This document shows, piece by piece, positions 1 to 8,710 of a DNA stretch of 25,311 nt. The stretch is taken from positions 1 through 25,311 of the forward strand of contig DATCJN010000030.1 of the NCBI GenBank assembly GCA_036562755.1, read 5' to 3'. The notes under the pieces were generated by a model, which was given only the letters and a program-made list of their open reading frames with translations, was not told where the DNA came from and ran no database searches. The stretch's first letter is position 1, and each line of letters opens with the position of its first letter. The stretch comes from DUVY01 sp036562755. Its GTDB lineage: Bacteria > Bacillota > Clostridia > Christensenellales > DUVY01. A program made the position numbers and the translations under genes.

Positions 1-1
1 T

Positions 2-604
2 CAAGGCCCCCAAGGACCGCAAGGCTTTCAAGGCCCAACAGGTCCTACCGGTCCCATGGGCCCCATGGGTATTGCTGGCGCCACAGGCCCTACAGGCTCA
101 ACAGGTCCTACCGGCCCCGTCGGTCCAATAGGCCCTACCGGTCCTACCGGCCCAACAGGTCCTACCGGTCCGACAGGCCCTACCGGTCCAAGCGTCTTAA
201 GCCAAGGCGTATTCGCGCTGTCGGCAGGCCCCGGCAATTTGGCTTTATCTCCTAACGAGAACTATATCTTTAGGAATTTAGCGGTAAATTCTTCTCCCGA
301 CATCAGCTATAACGAAAATACGGGAGTATTCAGCCTTCAAAGCGGGCTTTACTTTGTGTATTGGCGTCTTTCCCTAGATCCTCAATGCCAACAAGACTGC
401 ATTCAGTTTTCGTTAATTCTAAACGGTCAAGCGGTAGCTTCCTCAACGCTTGCCTGTATCAGCGGCGAGATTTCGGGCGCGGCGATAATTGAAGCTCCGC
501 AAAGCGCAACCTCAACATTGACTCTTCGGAACACCTCATGCCATGAAGTGCTGCTGGCTAATGTTCAAGGCCAAAGCTCGATAGTAATATTAAAGGTAAG
601 ATGA
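2..604 (+). CDS. Collagen-like (Gly-X-Y) surface protein with BclA-like C-terminal domain, 5' partial
   Basis: The reading frame is open through the left edge, so the N-terminus lies outside the window. The visible part begins with 21 uninterrupted Gly-X-Y triplets, mostly GPT with GPQ, GPM, GPV and GPI; 12 of them carry Thr in the Y position. A globular, beta-rich C-terminal domain of about 135 residues follows, with four Cys (a CxxxC pair and two later ones), ending in a hydrophobic strand (SSIVILKV). This layout matches exosporium and spore-surface proteins of the BclA type, in which the collagen stalk is O-glycosylated on Thr of GPT triplets and the C-terminal domain trimerises (family knowledge). 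The stop overlaps the next gene's start as ATGA, and that gene is a glycosyltransferase. Placement on the spore surface is inference, because the N-terminal targeting region is not visible. A phage-type or other collagen-like cell-surface protein is the alternative. Confidence 0.85.
   Translation, partial: QGPQGPQGFQGPTGPTGPMGPMGIAGATGPTGSTGPTGPVGPIGPTGPTGPTGPTGPTGPTGPSVLSQGVFALSAGPGNLALSPNENYIFRNLAVNSSPDISYNENTGVFSLQSGLYFVYWRLSLDPQCQQDCIQFSLILNGQAVASSTLACISGEISGAAIIEAPQSATSTLTLRNTSCHEVLLANVQGQSSIVILKVR
5..193 (+). repeat. Tandem 9-bp repeat encoding 21 Gly-X-Y triplets
   Basis: Nine-base units of the form GGN-CCN-ACN run in frame with the collagen-like gene. Third positions vary (ggc/ggt, cct/ccg/cca, acc/aca), so the DNA repeat is degenerate while the protein repeat is regular. 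Such arrays commonly change length between strains by slippage (family knowledge). The complementary strand also stays open across the array and reads Gly-Pro-Val, but only because of the repeat. Confidence 0.9.
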
Positions 605-1707
605 TGCCAAGAAAATATAAAATTTCGATTTACGCCATAGCAAAAAACGAAGAAAAATTCGTAAACAGATGGGTAGACAGTATCCTAGATGCCGACGAAA
701 TAGTAGTGCTGGATACGGGTTCTACCGATAATACACTAGAATTGTTAAAAAGACGCGGCGTCAAAGCGTCTCGGCAAATAATAACGCCCTGGCGGTTTGA
801 CGTTGCGCGCAACATAGCTTTGGATAATGTCAGCTCCGACGCCGATATATGCGTCAGCATGGATCTGGACGAAGTTATGGAAAAAGGCTGGCGCGACAAA
901 CTAGAAAGCGCCTGGCGCAAGGGCGCAACAAGGGCAAGATATACTTTCGCCTGCTCGCATGACGAAAAAGGCGCCATACTAAAAACCCACCCTATAGAAA
1001 AAATTCATTCCCGCCATGATTACAAATGGGTGCACCCCGTCCACGAGGTTTTGGAATATATAGGCGAAGGCAAGGAAAATAAAATTTATATTCCTGAATT
1101 GATTGTGCATCATTTCCCCGACTATTCCAAGCCCCGCGAACAATATCTTCCCTTGTTGGAACTGTCCGCAAAGGAAAACCCTGATATCCCAAGCGTCAGC
1201 TTTTGGCTGGGGCGCGAATATTATTTCAAAGGCAAATACGACCAGGCCATAAAAGAGCTAATAAGATATTTGGATCTAAAAGACGCGGTATGGGAAGAAG
1301 AACGCGCCGCCGCGCTGAGATTTATCTCTAGAGCTTACCAAAAAAAGAATGATTTCTATCACGCCAAGATTTATTTATATAAATCGCTTGCGGAATGTCC
1401 TTATATAAGAGAGGCTTATTTGGACTTTGCCAAAATAGGCTATATGACAAATGATTGGCCGCTTGTGTTTTGGGCATGCTCCCAGGCTCTGAAAATCACT
1501 AGTAAAACAGGCAGTTATTTGACAGAAGAAGAGGCGTGGGGAAGCGCTTTTTACGATTACGGCGCGATAGCGTGCTATCATCTAGATTTGATTGACCAGG
1601 CTGTAGAGTATATCAATCAAGCGATTGCGCTTGCTCCCAGTGATAAAAGGTTAAAAGATAATTTAAAACTTATATTAAAAAAAGCCGATGAAAAAAAGAA
1701 AATATAA
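601..1707 (+). CDS. Family 2 glycosyltransferase with C-terminal TPR-like repeats (first of two paralogs)
   Basis: A 368-residue protein. The N-terminal GT-A fold begins YAIAKNEEKFV, carries VLDTGSTDNT (nucleotide-sugar binding) and a DxD-like metal motif DLDE at residues 88-91, followed by PWRFDVARN-type signature residues. From about residue 185 the sequence turns into helical, TPR-like repeats (FWLGREYYFKGKYDQAI, then AIALAPSDKRLKDN), typical of soluble GT2 enzymes that modify proteins. There is no signal peptide or membrane helix, so it is cytoplasmic. The start overlaps the collagen gene's stop (ATGATG at 601-606); AAAGG at 592-596 is better spaced for the ATG at 604, so the true start may be one codon later. 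The overlap implies translational coupling, and the likely acceptor is Thr in the collagen stalk (inference). The sugar cannot be read from sequence. Confidence 0.88.
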   Translation: MMPRKYKISIYAIAKNEEKFVNRWVDSILDADEIVVLDTGSTDNTLELLKRRGVKASRQIITPWRFDVARNIALDNVSSDADICVSMDLDEVMEKGWRDKLESAWRKGATRARYTFACSHDEKGAILKTHPIEKIHSRHDYKWVHPVHEVLEYIGEGKENKIYIPELIVHHFPDYSKPREQYLPLLELSAKENPDIPSVSFWLGREYYFKGKYDQAIKELIRYLDLKDAVWEEERAAALRFISRAYQKKNDFYHAKIYLYKSLAECPYIREAYLDFAKIGYMTNDWPLVFWACSQALKITSKTGSYLTEEEAWGSAFYDYGAIACYHLDLIDQAVEYINQAIALAPSDKRLKDNLKLILKKADEKKKI

Positions 1708-2782
1708 AGTAGTAGTTTACGCGATTGCCAAAAACGAAGAAAAATTCGTCGACAGGTGGATGGACTCTATGTCCGAAGCCGACGAAGTAATTGTGTTGGA
1801 CACGGGCTCAACCGACAATACGGTAAAAAAATTAAAGGCTCGAGGCGCCAAGGTTTATAAAAAAATAATATCCCCCTGGCGTTTTGACGTAGCCAGAAAC
1901 GAGTCTTTAAAGCTGGTTCCCTTGAATGCGGATATTTGCGTCTGCACCGATTTGGACGAGGTATTTAATAAAGGCTGGCGCAAAACTTTAGAAAACGCCT
2001 GGCAGCCTGACGTTAAGCAGGCAAGATATGTCTATAACTGGAGCCTGGACGACCAGGGCAACCCGCTGGTTTGGTTTTATTATTTTAAGATTCATTCTCG
2101 AAATGGTTTTGTTTGGAAAAATCCTGTCCACGAGTATTTAAAATACGAGGGCGATAATTACAAAGTCATATATATCGACGACATTATCCTAAACCATTAT
2201 CCCGACCAAAATAAACCCAGAAGCAACTACTTGCCCCTATTGGAGTTGTCCGTCCAAGAAAACCCCCAAGACGACAGGTCCTGGTATTACCTTGGACGCG
2301 AGTATATGTATTGGGGACAATGGGATAAGAGTATTGAGACTTTGAAGCATTATCTAACCCTGGAAGAAAAGTTTCCTCAAGAGCGCTGCGCCGCTATGCG
2401 AGATATTGCCAACTGCTATTTAAAAAAATCGGATTATCTCAATGCCTATAAATACTACATCATGGCGATTGCTCAATGCCCTTATATGCGCGAGCCTTAT
2501 GTCGAGCTTGCGCTCGCGGCTTATTATAACCAAGACTATTCCACGGTCTTTTATATGGCGGAGCAAGCCCTTAAGATTACCCAAAAATCAAAAATATATA
2601 TTAATCAAGGCTACGCGTGGGATTCTACCTTGCCCGATATCGCAGCGATAGCGTGTTATAACCTAAAACTCTACGATAGGGCGCATTATTATGCTAAATT
2701 AGCTTACGAATTAAATCCTAAAGACGAAAGAATTAAGGACAACTACGAATTATTAAAAAATTATGCAAGCGCCAACAAATAA
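1688..2782 (+). CDS. Family 2 glycosyltransferase with C-terminal TPR-like repeats (second of two paralogs)
   Basis: A 364-residue paralog of the preceding protein with the same layout: YAIAKNEEKFV at the N-terminus, VLDTGSTDNT, and DLDE again at residues 88-91. By hand alignment about two thirds of the first 100 residues are identical between the two copies, while the TPR-like C-terminal halves are clearly less alike. The start lies 20 bases inside the previous gene in another frame and has no Shine-Dalgarno sequence (the region before it is A-rich), so translation probably depends on reinitiation after the upstream gene. The pair may add successive sugars or act on different acceptors. No terminator follows clearly; the 199 bases downstream hold a 14-bp palindrome and the promoter of the next gene. 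Confidence 0.87.
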   Translation: MKKRKYKVVVYAIAKNEEKFVDRWMDSMSEADEVIVLDTGSTDNTVKKLKARGAKVYKKIISPWRFDVARNESLKLVPLNADICVCTDLDEVFNKGWRKTLENAWQPDVKQARYVYNWSLDDQGNPLVWFYYFKIHSRNGFVWKNPVHEYLKYEGDNYKVIYIDDIILNHYPDQNKPRSNYLPLLELSVQENPQDDRSWYYLGREYMYWGQWDKSIETLKHYLTLEEKFPQERCAAMRDIANCYLKKSDYLNAYKYYIMAIAQCPYMREPYVELALAAYYNQDYSTVFYMAEQALKITQKSKIYINQGYAWDSTLPDIAAIACYNLKLYDRAHYYAKLAYELNPKDERIKDNYELLKNYASANK

Positions 2783-2824
2783 ATATGTTATTTTATAATA
2801 CTTAAAAACCCCTGCTCAATTTAA

Positions 2825-2838
2825 CATATGCGCATATG
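2825..2838. repeat. 14-bp perfect palindrome
   Basis: CATATGCGCATATG is its own reverse complement. It sits 43 bases past the second GT2 stop and about 90 bases before the promoter of the helicase gene. A longer AT-rich inverted repeat (TCAAATTTT at 2864-2872 with AAAATTTGA at 2893-2901) lies between it and the promoter. It could be a regulator site, but nothing else supports this, and it has no T-run to act as a terminator. Confidence 0.3.
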
Positions 2839-2930
2839 AAAATAAGTTAGATAAATCAGGGCATCAAATTTTCTAAATTTTTCCAATTGATTAAAATTTG
2901 ATTAAAAAGCTTTATCTATAAGTCCATTTA

Positions 2931-2960
2931 TTGAAGTTGGACAATTTTGTATGATATAAT
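2931..2960 (+). promoter_or_regulatory. Sigma-A-type promoter of the DUF4011 helicase gene
   Basis: TTGAAG at 2931-2936, an 18-base spacer, and TATAAT at 2955-2960 preceded by TG at 2952-2953 (extended -10, TGATATAAT). The expected start site is near 2967, giving a leader of about 15 bases that contains AGGAG at 2972-2976, six bases before the ATG. The helicase gene therefore looks independently transcribed. Confidence 0.7.
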
Positions 2961-2981
2961 CCTATTTATATAGGAGTTATT

Positions 2982-5900
2982 ATGAACGACATAAGAGTGG
3001 AGTTTTCCACTGCTCAAGTTATAAATTTTTGCGCCGCTTTTAACGGCGCGGGAATAATAGGCGAGTTATACATCGAAAATCTAAGCGAACAAGATATTTT
3101 TAACGCGGACATAACCGTGTCCTGCCCGCAAGGTTTGATTAAGCCTTGCCGTTACCGCTTGGACATTTTACCGCGCCAACTAAAAATAGACGTCAACACG
3201 CTTAATATAGAATACGATTATAACTATCTTATCTCTCTGCCCCAAATTGTTCAGGGCGAAATTATCTTAAAAATCCAAGCCCAAGGCAAAGAGCTGTATT
3301 CCCAAATCAACGCCATAACAATTTTGCCTTACGATTATTGGACGGGCGCTCAAAATTATCCCGAGTTTTTGGCGGGCTTTGTTGCGCCCGATAATATAGA
3401 AGAAAAAAATTTATTTAAAGACGCGCACTTTTATCTAAAAAAATGGCGAAAGGCAAACAGTTTCATCGCCTATCAAGGCGGAGCGGACAGAGTTCTTGCC
3501 GAGGCGGCGGCCGTCTTTTGCGCCCTAAAAGATTGCAGACTAAAACTTCACCATATAAAAGACAATCGCGAAACAGGTCAGCGTATTAATTTTTCCGATG
3601 CGCTAAAAACAAAAAACGCCACCATTACCGAGGCGGCCTTGATTTTTGCAAGCCTCTTAGAAAAAAACGACCTCAATCCCATTTTGGCCGTGTTTGAAAA
3701 ATACATCTTAGTCGGGGCGTGGCTGGATGACAATACCTTTTCGGATTGCATAGGCGACGACTTTGCGGAACTGTCAAAAAAGTCGGCGCTTGGAGAACTG
3801 TTTTTAATTGATCCCAAATTTTTAGACCAAGAATTTAACGCCGATTTCAATAAGGCGCTGGATTGGTCAAAAGAACCTTTGGCAAGCGAAGGGAGTTTTA
3901 TATATTTTATAGACATTAAGCGCTGCCGCCTGACTTTTATCAATCCTGTTCCCAAAAGGGTTTTAACCTCTGGCGGCTGGAAGTTGGAGCAAAAATATCA
4001 AGACTTAAGCGACTTAAAACCCAAAAAGATTAAAGTCTTTCCCGTCCAGGCTTTCCAAGAGCCATTCTCCAAGCAAAAGTATTGGGAAAGAAAGCTGTTG
4101 GACTTGACTCTGAAAAATTCCCTGCTTAATTTTAAAATAACCAAAAACGTTCTGCCCGTTTTGGCTGATTCCTTGCCCAACCTTGCGGCTTGTTTTTGCA
4201 ACGGCGTCGAATATGACATTCTGCCCATAATGAAAGAGGCGGAGAGCTTGACGGTTGACTTTGATATTAATCAAGGCGCCAAAATTTCGTCCATATTTCA
4301 TAAGCTTTTGGGCAAAGAATTATCCAAGGCCAAACTTCGCTCCGCGCTGGACGAGGGACGCCTAAAGACCGCTATCACCAATATTTACCGAAAATATAAA
4401 TACGGCATAGAAGAAAACGGCGTGTGCACGCTTTATCTTGCGCTAGGCTTGCTAAAATGGTATGAAAGCGAAAATGCGGAGCGGCCTTTATACGCGCCGC
4501 TGATCTTGATTCCGCTAGACCTTATCCGCAAGAGCGCAAAAAGGTATATTTTAAAAGCGCGCGACGATGAGACGCACTTTAACATTACGCTTTTGGAAAT
4601 GCTGCGCCAGCAATACTCTTTGGAAACAGGCGGGCTGGATCCGTTGCCTAAGACTTCCCAAAACGCCATCGATGTCCAAAGCGTGTTTAATATAGTTAGA
4701 AAATTGGTAATGAATCAGCACGGCTGGGATATCATAGAGGAAAGTTATATTTCCAACTTTTCTTTCTCCGGCATAGTCATGTGGTATGATATCCGCAACC
4801 GCCTAAGCAGTCTGGAAAAAACGCCCATAGTCAAAGGCTTAATCAGCGGAATACCGTTTAACAAGACCGCTTTGGAAGTCAACGACATAGACGAGCGCTG
4901 GCTAAAGGAAGAAATTATCCTGCCCATAGAGGCGGACAGCTCGCAGCTGGAGGCAATTTATTACGCAAACCAAGACATGAGCTTTGTTTTGCACGGCCCG
5001 CCCGGAACGGGCAAATCCCAAACCATAACCAACATTATCGCCAACGCTTTGTTAAAGGGCAAGAGGGTGCTATTCGTCGCCGAAAAAATGGCGGCGTTGA
5101 GCGTGGTTAAAAACCGCCTAGAAGAAATAGGCATAGGCGATTTTTGCTTAGAACTTCACTCGGATAAAACCAATAAAAAAGATGTCCTTGAAAATTTAAA
5201 AAAGACCAGCGAAATAGTCAAAGTCTATGAACCCGAGGATTTTAAGAGCGTCAAAGACAGATTGGAAAAAAGCCGTCAAACGCTGGCCGTGTATATGCGC
5301 AAGCTTCACCAGCCTCAAAAATACGGCTTTTCGCTGTTTGAGGCTATCGACGAATATATAAGCTACGACTTTTTGAATCAATTTGAGTTGGATAAAAATG
5401 TTGTAATAGAATTTGACAAAGACAAGATAGAATTTTTGGAAAACAAGCTATACGAGCTAAAGGCTCTGGGTCAAGACATGGGACATCCTCTTGGCTCGGA
5501 TTTGGAGCATATAAACCAAACCGAATATACCCTTGAACTAAAAGCGGAGAGCGAAAAAACCGTCAACAAGTTTTTGGCGATTCTAAAAAGAATACGCGCG
5601 TATAACGACATCTTAAGCCAAGCAATAGATTTAAGCAAAATCGACTCTTGCGGGCAATATGACAGTTTGATGGATATTTGCTCTTATCTAGCGCAAAGTC
5701 GTCAAGATACTCCCCATCTAGAGAGCCTAAATGATGACGATTTAAATAAGCTTAAAGATTTTACCGCCCTGGGCGTTGAAATCGAGCAAACAAAAGCCGA
5801 TTTAGGCGCGCGGTATAATTTGGACGCGTTTAGAACGCTCAATCAAAAGGTAGTTACGGATTACCACAACTCGACAGGTTTAAAAAAGGCGTTAAAAAAG

Positions 5901-8654
5901 AATAAGATTATAAACACCCTAAAAAAAGCGGCGCTGACAGGAAAATATAAAGATAATTTCATAGAAGACTATATCAATATATGCGAGCTTCAGAAAAGAC
6001 AAAAGGCGCTAAAAAGATCTCAAGACTTTGTTTACGGCGCTGTTCCGATATATAAGGGCAAAGATTATAATTATATTTTGCGAAGCTTGCAGGAGTTTAT
6101 CTCGTATAAGAAAAGCCTGTCAAATTCAATTATAACTCAAGATGAATTGAACAAATTAAAGTCTATCTCTATCCCCAAAAACCTAAAATCCGATTACGAG
6201 CAGTTTAAATTGATAAAGGCTCAATTAGACAGGCTGTTAAAGATAGATTTTGATCAAATACAAATCTCTGGCGAATGGTGGCTGGACGCTTTGACTTCAA
6301 AAGCGCTCCACTGGTCTATGGACAGCCTAAAAGAACGCTGCGCCTATAACTATTTAAGAGCGGAGCTTAACAATATGGGACTTAAACCCGTAACCCAAGC
6401 TTACGACAACGGGTTAGACCACGATATGCTGGTGCCTGCCTTTAGAAAGGCCATGCTAAAGGCGATTATAGAATTTATAATATCTTCTGACCCTGATTTA
6501 TGCAAATACACAGGCAGATTGTTTGAGGAAAAGATAAGGCGGTTTAAGGATTTAGAGCAAAAATACAGGACAGTTTCAAGACAGCTGCTAAGCGCTCGCC
6601 TTAAAATGAACTTGCCCAACTTCGACATAAAATCTTCCCAGATGTCCGAGCTTGGCATATTCCAGCGCGCCGTCAAGGGCTCGTCGCGTAACATAACCTT
6701 AAAAAAATTATTTGAGCAGATTCCCAACATCTTGCCTAAGGTCGCGCCGTGTATGCTCATGAGCCCGGTAACAGTGGCTCAATACATAGATCCGCAGGAT
6801 AAGTTTGATTTATTAATATTTGACGAGGCGTCGCAGCTTACGACCGCAAAAGCCGTAGGCGCGCTCTCACGCGCAAAGACGGCTATCATAGTAGGCGATC
6901 CCAAACAGCTTCCGCCCACGTCTTTCTTTGAGAATGTCAACAGCAACGAGGAAGATGATTTGAGCGAAGACTTAGAGAGCGTTTTGGACGACTGCCTTGC
7001 GCTCAACATGCCCGAGATACACCTAAGGTGGCATTACCGCAGCAAGGACGAAAGCTTAATCGCCTTTTCCAACCGCCAATTTTACGACAACAGCCTCTAT
7101 ACTTTCCCTTCGCCCAGCGCCAAGCAGTCCGCTATAAAGTTTATAAAAGTCCAGGGCGTTTATGACAGAGGCAGGACAAAGCAAAACGTCGAAGAGGCGC
7201 TGGCTGTCGTGGAAGAAGTTATAAAAAGGCTTTCGCATCCCGAGACGAGAAAATACAGCATAGGCATAGTAACCTTTAACATAGTTCAGCAAAACCTAAT
7301 AGACGATATGCTCACCGAAACTTTCCGTCAAAGCCCGCGACTTGAACAATACGCTATGCATGGGTCTGAGCCGCTATTTGTCAAAAACTTAGAAAACGTC
7401 CAGGGCGACGAGCGCGATGTGATTTTGTTCTCAATAGGATACGGTCAAGATTCTCAAGGCAAATTAAGCTTAAACTTCGGACCGCTAAACCGCGAGGGCG
7501 GCTGGCGCAGATTGAATGTGGCTGTGTCTAGGGCAAGGCGCGAGATGATAATATTCTCCAGCATAACTTACGATTTAATTAATCCTTCGGCAACCACGGC
7601 CCAGGGCGTCAAAGCGCTGCGCGCGTTTTTGGAATACGCCCAAAAAGGCTCGGCTTCTTTAAGCTACAAGGCAAGCCAGTTGCAAAAATACCCTCAAGGT
7701 CTGGAAGAACAAATTCTCAATATACTAAAACAAAAAGGCTACGACGGCGAGATCAATTACGGCACTTCAGGCTATAAAATTAACGTCGCCATAAAAGATC
7801 CCGACAATCCTCAAAAGTTTATTTTGGGCGTCATGTGCGACAGCATAAGCTATTCCAAGGTCAAGACTGTCAAAGACCGCGAGATTGCGCCCTTTGCGGT
7901 GCTAAAAAAACTGGGCTGGAATCTAATGCGGGTTTGGTCTCTTGATTTTTGGGACAGTCCCGAAAAGGTAATTAACAAGATAGTCAAAAAAATCGAAAGC
8001 CTCAAAAAATCGGACGGCATATTAGACGACGAGGAAGATTTTGAAATAGAACAAGCGTGTGAGCCCAAAGAAGCCGTAATTCAAAACACACTGGAGGCAG
8101 AGTATAAGCCCGCCGCCATACCCAAAAAGATTATTCCCAGCTCGTATTTTTCCACCGAGCTCAATCAGCCGCACCTTATAAAGATTACAAAGACCATAAT
8201 AGACACCGAATATCCGGTAAGCTACAGAACTATTTTAAAAAGCGTGCTAAATTCCAGCGGCATCGCACGCTCGGGTTCTAGAATTGAGGCACAGATGAAA
8301 CACGTCCTTGAGCATATCAATTGCGACTGCGAAATAGAAGGCGATATACCGTTTTATTGGAAAAAGGGCGTTAATAAGAGAAAATATAATGTTTATAGAA
8401 TAAACAGCAATCGCAGTATGGACGACATAAGCATTTACGAGATAATCAACGGCATAAGATTTATCGTCCAAAACCAAATAAGTCTTCCTAAAGACGCTCT
8501 GGAGCAAGAAGTAATAACGCTGTTTGGCTCAAAAACTACCGAAGAAGGCCTAAGACAGACCAGGCGCGCCATAAGATACGGGCTTGAAAACGATATAATC
8601 GGAATACAAGACGGAAAGATTGTAGCGGGGCCAAAAATAAATATATTTGAATAA
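2982..8654 (+). CDS. DUF4011 / superfamily-1 helicase / degenerate Vsr-like nuclease / DUF3320 protein
   Basis: 1890 residues. In order: a beta-rich N-terminal domain (1-120); a region at about 195-300 matching the transglutaminase-like domain of this family; DUF4011 from about 366 (YWERKLLDLTLKNSLLNF); a split SF1 helicase/ATPase with Walker A GPPGTGKS at 672-679, Walker B DEAS from 1281, GDPKQLPP at 1305-1312, HYRS at 1351-1354, VQGDERD at 1473-1479 and NVAVSRARR at 1512-1520; a Vsr/MTES_1575-like nuclease fold at about 1574-1660; and DUF3320 at about 1731-1780. ATPase motifs are intact. The residues expected to be catalytic in the two other enzymatic domains are replaced: Cys by Ile215, His by Tyr241, and in the nuclease Asp by Asn1601, Glu by Met1618, His by Ser1625. 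From memory, proteins of this general architecture have been reported as single-gene phage defence (Hhe). A DNA repair or housekeeping role is equally possible. It has its own promoter and terminator. Confidence 0.9.
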   Translation: MNDIRVEFSTAQVINFCAAFNGAGIIGELYIENLSEQDIFNADITVSCPQGLIKPCRYRLDILPRQLKIDVNTLNIEYDYNYLISLPQIVQGEIILKIQAQGKELYSQINAITILPYDYWTGAQNYPEFLAGFVAPDNIEEKNLFKDAHFYLKKWRKANSFIAYQGGADRVLAEAAAVFCALKDCRLKLHHIKDNRETGQRINFSDALKTKNATITEAALIFASLLEKNDLNPILAVFEKYILVGAWLDDNTFSDCIGDDFAELSKKSALGELFLIDPKFLDQEFNADFNKALDWSKEPLASEGSFIYFIDIKRCRLTFINPVPKRVLTSGGWKLEQKYQDLSDLKPKKIKVFPVQAFQEPFSKQKYWERKLLDLTLKNSLLNFKITKNVLPVLADSLPNLAACFCNGVEYDILPIMKEAESLTVDFDINQGAKISSIFHKLLGKELSKAKLRSALDEGRLKTAITNIYRKYKYGIEENGVCTLYLALGLLKWYESENAERPLYAPLILIPLDLIRKSAKRYILKARDDETHFNITLLEMLRQQYSLETGGLDPLPKTSQNAIDVQSVFNIVRKLVMNQHGWDIIEESYISNFSFSGIVMWYDIRNRLSSLEKTPIVKGLISGIPFNKTALEVNDIDERWLKEEIILPIEADSSQLEAIYYANQDMSFVLHGPPGTGKSQTITNIIANALLKGKRVLFVAEKMAALSVVKNRLEEIGIGDFCLELHSDKTNKKDVLENLKKTSEIVKVYEPEDFKSVKDRLEKSRQTLAVYMRKLHQPQKYGFSLFEAIDEYISYDFLNQFELDKNVVIEFDKDKIEFLENKLYELKALGQDMGHPLGSDLEHINQTEYTLELKAESEKTVNKFLAILKRIRAYNDILSQAIDLSKIDSCGQYDSLMDICSYLAQSRQDTPHLESLNDDDLNKLKDFTALGVEIEQTKADLGARYNLDAFRTLNQKVVTDYHNSTGLKKALKKNKIINTLKKAALTGKYKDNFIEDYINICELQKRQKALKRSQDFVYGAVPIYKGKDYNYILRSLQEFISYKKSLSNSIITQDELNKLKSISIPKNLKSDYEQFKLIKAQLDRLLKIDFDQIQISGEWWLDALTSKALHWSMDSLKERCAYNYLRAELNNMGLKPVTQAYDNGLDHDMLVPAFRKAMLKAIIEFIISSDPDLCKYTGRLFEEKIRRFKDLEQKYRTVSRQLLSARLKMNLPNFDIKSSQMSELGIFQRAVKGSSRNITLKKLFEQIPNILPKVAPCMLMSPVTVAQYIDPQDKFDLLIFDEASQLTTAKAVGALSRAKTAIIVGDPKQLPPTSFFENVNSNEEDDLSEDLESVLDDCLALNMPEIHLRWHYRSKDESLIAFSNRQFYDNSLYTFPSPSAKQSAIKFIKVQGVYDRGRTKQNVEEALAVVEEVIKRLSHPETRKYSIGIVTFNIVQQNLIDDMLTETFRQSPRLEQYAMHGSEPLFVKNLENVQGDERDVILFSIGYGQDSQGKLSLNFGPLNREGGWRRLNVAVSRARREMIIFSSITYDLINPSATTAQGVKALRAFLEYAQKGSASLSYKASQLQKYPQGLEEQILNILKQKGYDGEINYGTSGYKINVAIKDPDNPQKFILGVMCDSISYSKVKTVKDREIAPFAVLKKLGWNLMRVWSLDFWDSPEKVINKIVKKIESLKKSDGILDDEEDFEIEQACEPKEAVIQNTLEAEYKPAAIPKKIIPSSYFSTELNQPHLIKITKTIIDTEYPVSYRTILKSVLNSSGIARSGSRIEAQMKHVLEHINCDCEIEGDIPFYWKKGVNKRKYNVYRINSNRSMDDISIYEIINGIRFIVQNQISLPKDALEQEVITLFGSKTTEEGLRQTRRAIRYGLENDIIGIQDGKIVAGPKINIFE

Positions 8655-8659
8655 AAATT

Positions 8660-8690
8660 AAGGCGGCAAAAAGACCGCCTTTAATTTATG
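8660..8690. terminator. Bidirectional intrinsic terminator between convergent genes
   Basis: AAGGCGG at 8660-8666 pairs with CCGCCTT at 8675-8681 around an 8-base loop, followed by a T-rich run. On the other strand the hairpin is followed by TTTTTATT, so it can also end the convergent gene at 8711. Confidence 0.75.
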
Positions 8691-8710
8691 TTTTAACTCT
8701 AAGTCAAAAA

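Noticed and set aside
5..193. Regular short repeats that might suggest a CRISPR-like or satellite array
   Set aside because: The units are 9 bases, in frame, without spacers, and encode Gly-X-Y collagen triplets.
28..237. Minus-strand frame of 69 codons reading Gly-Pro-Val repeats
   Set aside because: It is the reverse complement of the collagen-coding array, which has no stops on either strand because of its composition. It has no ribosome binding site of its own.
1688..1707. Overlap of the two glycosyltransferase frames, possibly one frameshifted gene
   Set aside because: Each frame encodes a complete GT2 domain plus TPR-like tail of the same layout, so these are two genes in tandem.
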